Assembly (NCBI GenBank): GCA_018659505.1
Contig: JABJMI010000212.1
Location: 1-6,825, forward strand
DNA from: Planctomicrobium sp.
GTDB lineage: Bacteria; Planctomycetota; Planctomycetia; Planctomycetales; Planctomycetaceae
DNA: 6,825 bases
Direction: 5' to 3'
Shown here: positions 1-5,575 of the stretch, in pieces
Layout of the letters: the number at the start of each line of letters is the position of its first letter
Numbering within the stretch: the stretch's first letter is position 1
Made by a program: the position numbers and the translations under genes
The notes under the pieces: model-generated
What the model saw: the letters and a program-made list of their open reading frames with translations, nothing else
Told to the model about the DNA's origin: nothing
Databases searched by the model: none

Positions 1-1965
1 ATACAGAACGAAGCCCATCATACTTAGGATGAGGACAAAGCCAACCAGGTGTGCGAAGTTGACGACCTTCTCAGGTGGCTTTCTTCTGAACAGTCCTTCC
101 CACATCAGGAAGACCATGTGACCTCCATCAAGGACCGGAATTGGTAGGAAGTTGATGACTGCCAGATTCACGCTGATCAAACCAAGGAATCGCAGGAAGT
201 GACCAATACCTAAGTCAGCAAATCCGTAAGCCATTTTGGCGATATTGACTGGACCACTGAGTCCTTTGTGAGAGATCGATCCCATGATCAATCCTCGCAG
301 AGTCAGATAAATGTCTTCCATGGAGGTGATTGTGTAACGTCCTGACATCGCAATCGCACCCTGTAAATCGTCAGCGGATTGCATGGTCATTTCAGCACTT
401 AGCACTAGCCCGCGACTTGTTGGCATGTACCAGTCTTCGATCGGTTGAGGTTCCATTTCGACGACAATCGGCTTCGTATCCTCACCGCGTTTGAATTCAA
501 AAGTGACTGACCGTGATCGAGCAGCTTCCTGAATCACCCACATGGCAAAAGCGGTGTTCGTCTCTTCAATAGGAAGCTCAAATGTATCTGCAGCCAACTG
601 GTCAGCGGGAGATTCAGCAGACTTCTTCAAGATCACCTTTGAAAGTGAGTCTCGCATCTGCACACCATTCTTGTCAGCGACGCTTCCTTCTTCGACCGAA
701 TAAACTCTCGGCAGAAGATGATAGGCGGCTCCAATACTTGGGATCGAAAGCAAGCTTCCGGGAGTGAGTGGTGGTTCGGACCAGGCACCGCGATCATCTG
801 GAGTAATTTTGAGAGTCAACTCTTGAGGTGAGTCTCCTTCGACAGGTCGAGAAACAGTCACTTCGACTTCCTCTCCTGCTCTTTCAGAGAAGTATTCTGT
901 CAGGCGGAATGGATCGAGATCGCTTTCCACAGAGAGTCCATCAACTTTCGCAATTTGATCCCGTGCTTGCAATCCTGCTTTGGCAGCGGGTGATCCTAAG
1001 CGAATCGCTTCGACTTTGCCGATCCAGAATTTCATCCCGAATCCAACGAACTGTTGTGGGGCAAGAGTCATCGTTTTTTTGCCGACCTTGCCACGTTGAA
1101 CAACGACTTGCACAGGTTCGGCAGCTCGGTTCTGTAACACTTTCGAGAGTTCAACGTAATTTTCAACAGATGTTCCATTGACCTGCTTGATCACATCTCC
1201 CATCTGGAAATCACTTTCCGCAGCAGATGTTCCGGGTAGTTTGTATGAGTATTCACCTGTGTCAGGAACTTCAGCGACTTTCGTACTGAGGATCGAACGT
1301 AAACCGATCTGCCTTACGATCCCCTTTGTGGCAGGTTCGACTGTGATATCAAAAGTTTCGCCATCAGCGTGTGAACCAGTCAGATGAATCGGACCTTGCG
1401 AGAGTGCCGTTCCACGTAGAATGTCTTCAAAGTTCTCGACCGGACGACCATTGATTGAAGAGAGAGTGTCTCCCATTCGCAATCCGTTAATCCAGCCCGG
1501 CATCCCGACTTCAACATTTCCGACCACTCGATCTGTCGTCTCGACACCGGATGTGAATGCAATCGTGAAGAAAATAAACCCGGTGATGATGTTCATAATC
1601 ACACCAGCGGAAATGATTGCCATTCGCTGTGGGACAGTCTTCGCCGAATATGATCGAGGGTCCAGAGCGACTTCGTCGTCCGACATCTGCCCGGGATCCA
1701 TGTCATCCTGCCCGAGCATTTTGACGTAGCCACCGAAGGGAATCCAGCTGAGCCAGTATTCTGTCTCTCCCCATTTACGTGAGAGAATAGGTTGACCGAA
1801 GCCAATACTGAAGCGTTCCACATAAACTCCGCACCACTTCGCTACGAGGAAGTGACCGAGTTCGTGGAAGAAAATAACCATTCCCAAACCGGCAGCTGCG
1901 ATCAAAATGTTCAGCAGCGTGGTGCCGTCAAGGAAGGCGAGGGTTGTGAAGTTAACGATGTCCAA
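1..1965 (-). CDS. rseP: RseP-family site-2 intramembrane zinc metalloprotease (3' end outside window)
   Basis: Membrane-embedded M50 protease that would cut substrates such as anti-sigma factors within the bilayer. Seen: TM1 at about residues 18-42 carries the zinc motif HELGH (34-38). TM2 is about 115-138 (AGVIMN). A long periplasmic section follows with PDZ-like modules at about 147-211, 228-303, 315-389 and a divergent one at 400-512. TM3 (about 586-611) leads into the third-ligand motif PVLDGG with D613, and TM4 runs to the edge. The 655 residues visible greatly exceed the roughly 450 of E. coli RseP; probably only a few residues are missing. No ATG fits upstream of the zinc motif. A TTG start at 1963-1965 is chosen because a perfect AGGAGG lies 7 nt before it. 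The gene overlaps dxr by 55 nt, so co-transcription and translational coupling are likely. Family assignment is secure; substrate is unknown. Confidence 0.93.
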   Translation of the reverse strand, partial: MDIVNFTTLAFLDGTTLLNILIAAAGLGMVIFFHELGHFLVAKWCGVYVERFSIGFGQPILSRKWGETEYWLSWIPFGGYVKMLGQDDMDPGQMSDDEVALDPRSYSAKTVPQRMAIISAGVIMNIITGFIFFTIAFTSGVETTDRVVGNVEVGMPGWINGLRMGDTLSSINGRPVENFEDILRGTALSQGPIHLTGSHADGETFDITVEPATKGIVRQIGLRSILSTKVAEVPDTGEYSYKLPGTSAAESDFQMGDVIKQVNGTSVENYVELSKVLQNRAAEPVQVVVQRGKVGKKTMTLAPQQFVGFGMKFWIGKVEAIRLGSPAAKAGLQARDQIAKVDGLSVESDLDPFRLTEYFSERAGEEVEVTVSRPVEGDSPQELTLKITPDDRGAWSEPPLTPGSLLSIPSIGAAYHLLPRVYSVEEGSVADKNGVQMRDSLSKVILKKSAESPADQLAADTFELPIEETNTAFAMWVIQEAARSRSVTFEFKRGEDTKPIVVEMEPQPIEDWYMPTSRGLVLSAEMTMQSADDLQGAIAMSGRYTITSMEDIYLTLRGLIMGSISHKGLSGPVNIAKMAYGFADLGIGHFLRFLGLISVNLAVINFLPIPVLDGGHMVFLMWEGLFRRKPPEKVVNFAHLVGFVLILSMMGFVLY

Positions 1966-3110
1966 CGGAGTGCCTCCTGGCGCGCCCATCTGTCGAGAGT
2001 GAGGAGTTGGTCCAACGTTGGATGACTCTCGAAATGATGTGACGCAAGTATCGAGCGACTAAGTCGCGGTATGTCTGTAAATGCTAACTGTTTGTTCAGG
2101 AATCGGTCGACAGCAATTTCATTCGCTGCATTTAGGACTACTCCCGCAGTCCCTCCTTTGCCTGCAACCTCGAATCCTAACGATAGTGAGGGGAATCGTT
2201 CGAGATCAGGTGGTTGAAAATCAAGAGAAAATGTCTGGGTTAAGTCAAGTTTAGGGCTAATTCCCGAAATTCGCTCTGGATATGTGATCGCAAACTGAAT
2301 TGGCAACTTCATATCCGGAGGCGAGAGCTGAGCCATTACCGACCCATCAACAAACTCCACCATAGAATGCACGATTGATTGTGGATGAACTACCACGTCA
2401 ATTTTCTCAGCAGGGATATCGAATAGCCACCGAGCTTCGATGATCTCCAGAGCCTTGTTCATCATCGTCGCTGAATCGATTGTAATCTTCGGACCCATGT
2501 CCCAAGTCGGGTGATCCAAAGCGTTTGCGATAGTAACATTCTCTAATTCTTCAGCCGTCCAAGTTCGAAACGGTCCTCCGCTGGCAGTTAAGATGATTCT
2601 CTCAACTTCATTCGGCTCTCCGCACATGAGTGCCTGAAAGATGGCTGAATGCTCTGAATCGACAGGAATCAGTACCGACCCCGTTTCCTTCGCTTTTTCC
2701 GTAACTATCTCACCAGCAACGACTAACGTCTCTTTGTTTGCGAGCCCTATACGTTTTCCAGCACAAACAGCAGCCCAAGTGCCACGTAAGCCTGCCGCCC
2801 CAACGATTCCTGTGATGACCGTTTCAATCTGTTCCGCTTCAACCGACCGAATGAGTGCCTCTTCCCCGAACAGAACTTCTACGTTTGTGGGGAAAGTATC
2901 ATCAGGGATGTCTCCTTCCTTAAGTCCTGTTAAAACAACAGTTTGAGGAAGAAACTCCGCAGCGAATTTCGCCAATTCCTGCCAGTTTGAGTGGGCTGTC
3001 ATCACGTCGATTTTCATCGACTCCATATTTGCACGAACAACCTCCAGGCAACTGGTTCCAATCGAACCCGTGGCTCCGAGAATCGCAATATGTTTGACGT
3101 CTGCCGACAA
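1911..3110 (-). CDS. dxr: 1-deoxy-D-xylulose 5-phosphate reductoisomerase
   Basis: Second enzyme of the MEP isoprenoid pathway: cytosolic, NADPH-dependent conversion of DXP to 2-C-methyl-D-erythritol 4-phosphate with a divalent metal. Seen: NADPH-binding GATGSIG at residues 12-18; LANKETLV at 123-130; VDSEH at 150-154, whose D151 and E153 match the E. coli metal ligands D150 and E152; TASGGPF at 175-181; KITIDSATMMNKALE at 208-222 with the third metal ligand E222; and the HPQSIVHSMVEFVDGS block. Length of 399 residues matches the family. The start is TTG at 3108-3110: an in-frame TAG lies five codons upstream, and AGGAAAGG precedes it by about 6 nt. The last 16 residues (Ser/Thr/Pro-rich, ending in Cys) follow the conserved helix and coincide with the overlap with rseP. 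Probably first gene of a dxr-rseP transcript from the promoter at 3136-3165. Confidence 0.97.
   Translation of the reverse strand: MSADVKHIAILGATGSIGTSCLEVVRANMESMKIDVMTAHSNWQELAKFAAEFLPQTVVLTGLKEGDIPDDTFPTNVEVLFGEEALIRSVEAEQIETVITGIVGAAGLRGTWAAVCAGKRIGLANKETLVVAGEIVTEKAKETGSVLIPVDSEHSAIFQALMCGEPNEVERIILTASGGPFRTWTAEELENVTIANALDHPTWDMGPKITIDSATMMNKALEIIEARWLFDIPAEKIDVVVHPQSIVHSMVEFVDGSVMAQLSPPDMKLPIQFAITYPERISGISPKLDLTQTFSLDFQPPDLERFPSLSLGFEVAGKGGTAGVVLNAANEIAVDRFLNKQLAFTDIPRLSRSILASHHFESHPTLDQLLTLDRWARQEALRWTSLTSQPSPSLTAPRC
1973..1978 (-). promoter_or_regulatory. Ribosome binding site fixing the rseP TTG start
   Basis: On the minus strand the sequence reads AGGAGG, 7 nt before TTG at 1965. 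It lies inside dxr, where the same bases encode Gln-Glu-Ala near the dxr C-terminus. A full-consensus Shine-Dalgarno at ideal spacing is the main reason for choosing this non-ATG start. Its position inside the upstream gene suggests that ribosomes finishing dxr help to expose or load the site. Confidence 0.8.
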
Positions 3111-3135
3111 AGGACACCTTTCCTAACTACAAGTT

Positions 3136-3165
3136 ATTCTATGGCTTAGGTAGTGACCGCTGCAA
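3136..3165 (-). promoter_or_regulatory. Predicted sigma70-type promoter for dxr-rseP
   Basis: On the minus strand, TTGCAG (3165-3160) and TAGAAT (3141-3136) are separated by 18 nt. The -10 box is one base from consensus; the -35 keeps only the leading TTG. The predicted start, near 3129, leaves a short leader of about 20 nt that includes the dxr Shine-Dalgarno. Support comes from the divergent asd promoter, which has the same two hexamers and the same spacing. Transcription has not been shown. Confidence 0.55.
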
Positions 3166-3222
3166 GATTGTCTTATCACCGCGAATTCTTCAATCTGATA
3201 TTCTTCAATGAACAATTTGCAG
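3160..3222. repeat. Inverted repeat formed by the two divergent -35 regions
   Basis: CTGCAAGATTGT at 3160-3171 is mirrored by ACAATTTGCAG at 3212-3222, one base shorter, with 40 nt between. The arms contain both -35 boxes and extend 5-6 nt beyond them. They could simply be duplicated promoter elements, or they could be binding sites for a factor that serves both genes. Confidence 0.5.
3185..3209. repeat. Perfect 10-nt direct repeat between divergent promoters
   Basis: ATTCTTCAAT occurs at 3185-3194 and again at 3200-3209, a period of 15 nt. The pair sits almost centrally between the -35 boxes of the dxr and asd promoters, where a shared regulator could bind. The sequence is AT-rich, so chance is possible. 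Confidence 0.5.
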
Positions 3223-3246
3223 TTACTCATTGTCGTACTTTAGAAT
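3217..3246 (+). promoter_or_regulatory. Predicted sigma70-type promoter for asd
   Basis: TTGCAG at 3217-3222, an 18-nt spacer, then TAGAAT at 3241-3246. Initiation would fall near 3253, giving a leader of about 70 nt that begins with the palindrome at 3254-3284. Hexamers and spacing match those of the dxr promoter exactly. Assignment is by sequence only. Confidence 0.55.
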
Positions 3247-3253
3247 TTGTAGT

Positions 3254-3284
3254 CTTAGCCCCACACTTGAAGTGTGGGGCTAAG
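3254..3284. repeat. 31-nt perfect palindrome in the asd leader
   Basis: Arms CTTAGCCCCACACTT (3254-3268) and AAGTGTGGGGCTAAG (3270-3284) flank a single central G, so RNA from either strand would fold into a strong hairpin. On the plus strand it is followed after four bases by T5 (3289-3293), like an intrinsic terminator. Yet it lies upstream of asd and downstream of asd's predicted promoter. It could be an attenuator, a stabilising 5' hairpin, a terminator for stray plus-strand transcription, or a copy of a dispersed palindromic repeat. It shares the core ACACTTNAAGTGT with the palindrome at 4335-4369. Confidence 0.8.
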
Positions 3285-3322
3285 TCAGTTTTTACTTGAT
3301 TTCAATATCCCGAGGTCTTTCT

Positions 3323-4327
3323 GTGTTCAAAAATGTTGCCATCATTGGTGCAACCGGTGCCGTTGGGCAGATCGTGCGTCACCTTCTTGAAGAGCGTGAT
3401 TTCCCGGCTGAAAAGTTTCGCTTTATTGCTTCTGCCCGCAGTGCTGGCACGACACTCACCTTCAAAGGCGAAGAATATACCGTAGAAGAACTGACAAAAG
3501 ATTGCTTTGCCGGTTCCGATCTCGTCATCGCTTCTACCCCAGATGATGTCGCTGCCGAATATCTGCCAGCTGCTCTCGAAGCTGGCTGCAAGGTGATTGA
3601 TGAATCAGGCTACTGGCGAATGAAAGAGGACGTCGCACTCGTCATTCCCGAAGTCAATCCGCAGGCAGCACTCGATGCGACCGGCATCATTGCCAGCCCG
3701 AATTGCTCGACCACACAAATGGTTGTCGCACTCAAACCATTACACGATGCCAGCAAAATAAAACGAGTCATCGTCAGCACTTATCAAGCAACAAGCGGAG
3801 CCGGTCTTCAGGGAACAGCTGACTTGTTCGACGGTTCCAAAGCTTTTCTCGAAGGAAACAAGTTCGAATACAAAGCCTTCACTCATCCCATCGCTTTCAA
3901 CTGCATTCCCCAAATCGGTGGCGAAAAGGCAGATGGCTACACCAGCGAAGAACTTAAAATGCTGTACGAGACTCGTAAGATTCTCGGCGATGAGTCGATC
4001 CTCGTGAACCCGACCGCCGTTCGTGTTCCCGTTGCAAACTGCCACAGCGAGTCAATCACCGTCGAAACCGAAAAACCAATCTCGCCGGAAGAAGCACGAA
4101 AACTCTTCGAAGCGTTCCCCGGTATTAAAGTGGTGGACGACATTAAGAATTCAGAGTATCCACTCCCCAGCACATGTGACGGTTCAGACCTCGTCTACAT
4201 CGGACGCATCCGTAAAGATATCTCTCACCCCAACGGTCTCAGCTTCTGGTGCGTTAGCGACAACTTACGCAAAGGCGCCGCGACTAACGCTGTGCAAATT
4301 GCAGAACTATTAGCAAAGAATCTTTAA
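3323..4327 (+). CDS. asd: Aspartate-semialdehyde dehydrogenase
   Basis: Cytosolic enzyme reducing L-aspartyl 4-phosphate to L-aspartate 4-semialdehyde with NADPH, the branch point to diaminopimelate/lysine, threonine and methionine. Seen (334 residues, usual length): N-terminal nucleotide-binding GATGAVG at 9-15; SPNCSTTQM with the catalytic Cys128; STYQATSGAG from 152 with the conserved Gln155; NCIPQIGGEK; RVPVANCHSES with substrate-binding Arg234 and catalytic His241; and C-terminal DNLRKGAATNAVQIAE. The start is placed at GTG 3323 because GAGG at 3312-3315 lies 7 nt before it and the family's N-terminus (FKNVAIIGATG) begins there. An in-frame TTG at 3296 would add nine residues but has no ribosome binding site. 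The gene is divergent from dxr, convergent with the gene at 4388-5203, and appears to be transcribed alone. Confidence 0.97.
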   Translation: MFKNVAIIGATGAVGQIVRHLLEERDFPAEKFRFIASARSAGTTLTFKGEEYTVEELTKDCFAGSDLVIASTPDDVAAEYLPAALEAGCKVIDESGYWRMKEDVALVIPEVNPQAALDATGIIASPNCSTTQMVVALKPLHDASKIKRVIVSTYQATSGAGLQGTADLFDGSKAFLEGNKFEYKAFTHPIAFNCIPQIGGEKADGYTSEELKMLYETRKILGDESILVNPTAVRVPVANCHSESITVETEKPISPEEARKLFEAFPGIKVVDDIKNSEYPLPSTCDGSDLVYIGRIRKDISHPNGLSFWCVSDNLRKGAATNAVQIAELLAKNL

Positions 4328-4334
4328 CTGCAAT

Positions 4335-4369
4335 CGTTTTACCGGACACTTTAAGTGTCCGGCAAAACG
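4335..4369. terminator. Long palindrome between convergent genes, possible bidirectional terminator
   Basis: CCGGACACTT (4342-4351) and AAGTGTCCGG (4353-4362) flank a central T. After one mismatch (A4341 against C4363) the pairing continues with CGTTTT/AAAACG. It begins 7 nt after the asd stop and ends 18 nt before the stop of the opposite gene, the expected place for a shared terminator. However, on both strands the stem is followed by an A run rather than a T run, so it is not a textbook intrinsic terminator. It may act through stem strength or protect mRNA 3' ends. Its core matches the palindrome at 3254-3284. Confidence 0.5.
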
Positions 4370-4387
4370 CTTCGCCCATACGAGACA

Positions 4388-5203
4388 TCAAACCGCACCG
4401 AGAACATCACTTTTGATGTCATCGAAATGCGATATCGAGTTCGTAAAAAACTCTTGCGGTAATGTTTGGTACTCTGCGAGCTTCGCCTCGACATCTTCCC
4501 ACCCGAATTGAGAGCCGATATCGAAGGCTTTCATCCCTTTGTTGATACGTTCTTCTCTGTTCGTGAAATTTCGAAACCAAAACGTCTTTTGAACCGGAAA
4601 ATAAGAGAACCGGACCATTGGGCGTATGGCGATCATCTCTATAAGATTCCAATCAATCGCAGCCATCGCATCTTTCACACTTGGACCGACGACGTTGTTT
4701 TGCTCGTTGAGGAAGTGTGCCCGGAAGACACTTCGCTTCTCAGTCTCTGCGAGTTGTTGACCATTCTTGCGCGCCCAGTGAACTCTTCCCAGTGCAGTTA
4801 AAATCTCTGGTGAGAGGACTTCCAACAGTTCAGGAGTTTCACCGAACCGTTTCACTAAATGGTAATTGGTGTAAGTGTCGACACAGACCAGTCGATTGAT
4901 TTCTCGAAAAGCATCTGCGAAAGCAGCAAGGCTCTCCAGTTGTCGTTGACGTTTGTCCGAATCAAAGAAATATTGCAGCGAGAGAATCCTGCCAAGCTTT
5001 GCACCAAACTGAAAGTAGCCTTTCGCCCATAACGCCCCATGCGAAGCGATCAATGGAAAAATATGATTGCCTCCAGAGTCCCGATAGAGGTGATGATAGG
5101 TTGTAACTCGCTGTTCTAAATTAGAAAGCGAACCCGCTAAGAGGGTGGCTTCTTGTTGCAGATCATGAAACGAAGCTTGAATTTCAGTTGAATCGATGGG
5201 CAT
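4388..5203 (-). CDS. Conserved-looking hypothetical protein, 271 residues
   Basis: I do not recognise this protein and assign no function. It begins at ATG 5203, the first start after an in-frame TAA about 30 nt upstream; the ribosome site is weak (GGAT). There is no signal peptide and no convincing membrane segment, so it is probably cytosolic. It looks largely helical, with an amphipathic, possibly coiled-coil N-terminus (about 5-35). Striking blocks are TYHHLYRDSGGNHIFPLIASHG (split as TYHHLYRDSGG at 35-45 and NHIFPLIASHG at 46-56), RAHFLNEQNNVVGP at 161-174, and RPMVRFSYFPVQKTFWF at 194-210 followed by NREERINKGMKAFD at 215-228. The His-, Trp- and Gly-rich blocks look conserved. Codon use resembles the neighbours. 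It faces asd across a palindrome and has no operon partner, so context gives no clue. Confidence 0.8.
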   Translation of the reverse strand: MPIDSTEIQASFHDLQQEATLLAGSLSNLEQRVTTYHHLYRDSGGNHIFPLIASHGALWAKGYFQFGAKLGRILSLQYFFDSDKRQRQLESLAAFADAFREINRLVCVDTYTNYHLVKRFGETPELLEVLSPEILTALGRVHWARKNGQQLAETEKRSVFRAHFLNEQNNVVGPSVKDAMAAIDWNLIEMIAIRPMVRFSYFPVQKTFWFRNFTNREERINKGMKAFDIGSQFGWEDVEAKLAEYQTLPQEFFTNSISHFDDIKSDVLGAV

Positions 5204-5220
5204 GTTCGTATCCAGTGCAG

Positions 5221-5237
5221 TGCGTACCTTTTACGCA
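5221..5237 (-). promoter_or_regulatory. Small stem-loop upstream of the unknown gene
   Basis: TGCGTA at 5221-5226 and TACGCA at 5232-5237 pair across a 5-nt loop. It lies 17 nt before the ATG at 5203, on the leader of that gene. On the minus strand the loop reads AAAGG. It may be an operator or a leader hairpin; six base pairs can arise by chance. Confidence 0.35.
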
Positions 5238-5408
5238 GCGGTCGTGAGTTATTCGAACTTCAAGCAATGTGATATTGGGAGTTCAACTTGAGATTGCGAA
5301 GAGTTGATTGAGTTCGTATTGCCTCTTCAAAAGTCAAACCGTTTTTCCATGATAAGATTCACAAACTATTTTGTTTTTTCATTCTTGAACTCACCATTGC
5401 CTTCACTT

Positions 5409-5432
5409 CTCCGTGTCTCTGTGCCGCCGTGT
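5409..5432. repeat. Three tandem degenerate 8-nt units, GT/CT-rich
   Basis: CTCCGTGT, CTCTGTGC and CGCCGTGT follow one another without gaps, consensus CKCYGTGY. From memory, similar short 'CTGTGTCTCTGTG'-type runs occur between genes in several bacterial genomes, including planctomycetes; this has not been verified here. No function is assigned. Confidence 0.45.
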
Positions 5433-5477
5433 TAAAATCCATCACACTAAGTTACTGCCTCAGAACCTCGGGAATAG

Positions 5478-5497
5478 AACTTACTACGCCGTAAGTT
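5478..5497. promoter_or_regulatory. Dyad symmetry upstream of the DUF1501 gene
   Basis: AACTTAC (5478-5484) and GTAAGTT (5491-5497) are perfect inverted 7-mers around a 6-nt centre. TAGAAC at 5475-5480, close to the TAGAAT -10 box of the other promoters here, overlaps its left arm, but no clear -35 is present. A repressor-type operator is possible; the evidence is symmetry alone. Confidence 0.35.
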
Positions 5498-5575
5498 TTG
5501 CTTCCCTCTTGATGCTGCTGGTGGAATATGCGATGCTCGACTCTCGATTTCCTGCCCATTTCATCGGAGGTCCCG

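Larger units (their letters stand above)
5204..5575. other. Non-coding region between divergent genes
   Basis: This 372-nt stretch must hold the promoters for the unknown gene on the left and the DUF1501 gene on the right. No good -35/-10 pair matching the asd/dxr type was found on either strand. It contains a short stem-loop (5221-5237), a T-rich patch near 5368-5387, an 8-nt periodic GT-rich element (5409-5432) and a dyad (5478-5497). An open frame that begins within it on the plus strand has no ribosome site and overlaps the DUF1501 start out of frame, so it is not called. Confidence 0.7.

Noticed and set aside
828..1823. Several open frames on the plus strand opposite rseP and in other frames
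   Set aside because: They are shadows of the continuous RseP coding frame, with no domains and no ribosome sites.
1911..1958. Frameshift in dxr explaining its odd C-terminal tail
   Set aside because: All conserved Dxr blocks are intact in one frame and total length is normal. The tail is better explained by overlap with rseP.
3296..3322. Upstream in-frame TTG start for asd that adds nine residues
   Set aside because: It has no ribosome site and sits just after the palindrome's T run. GTG at 3323 has GAGG at 7 nt and matches the family N-terminus.
3111..3322. Lysine riboswitch or T-box in the asd leader
   Set aside because: The predicted leader is about 70 nt and holds only one hairpin, far too short for a lysine riboswitch and lacking T-box features.
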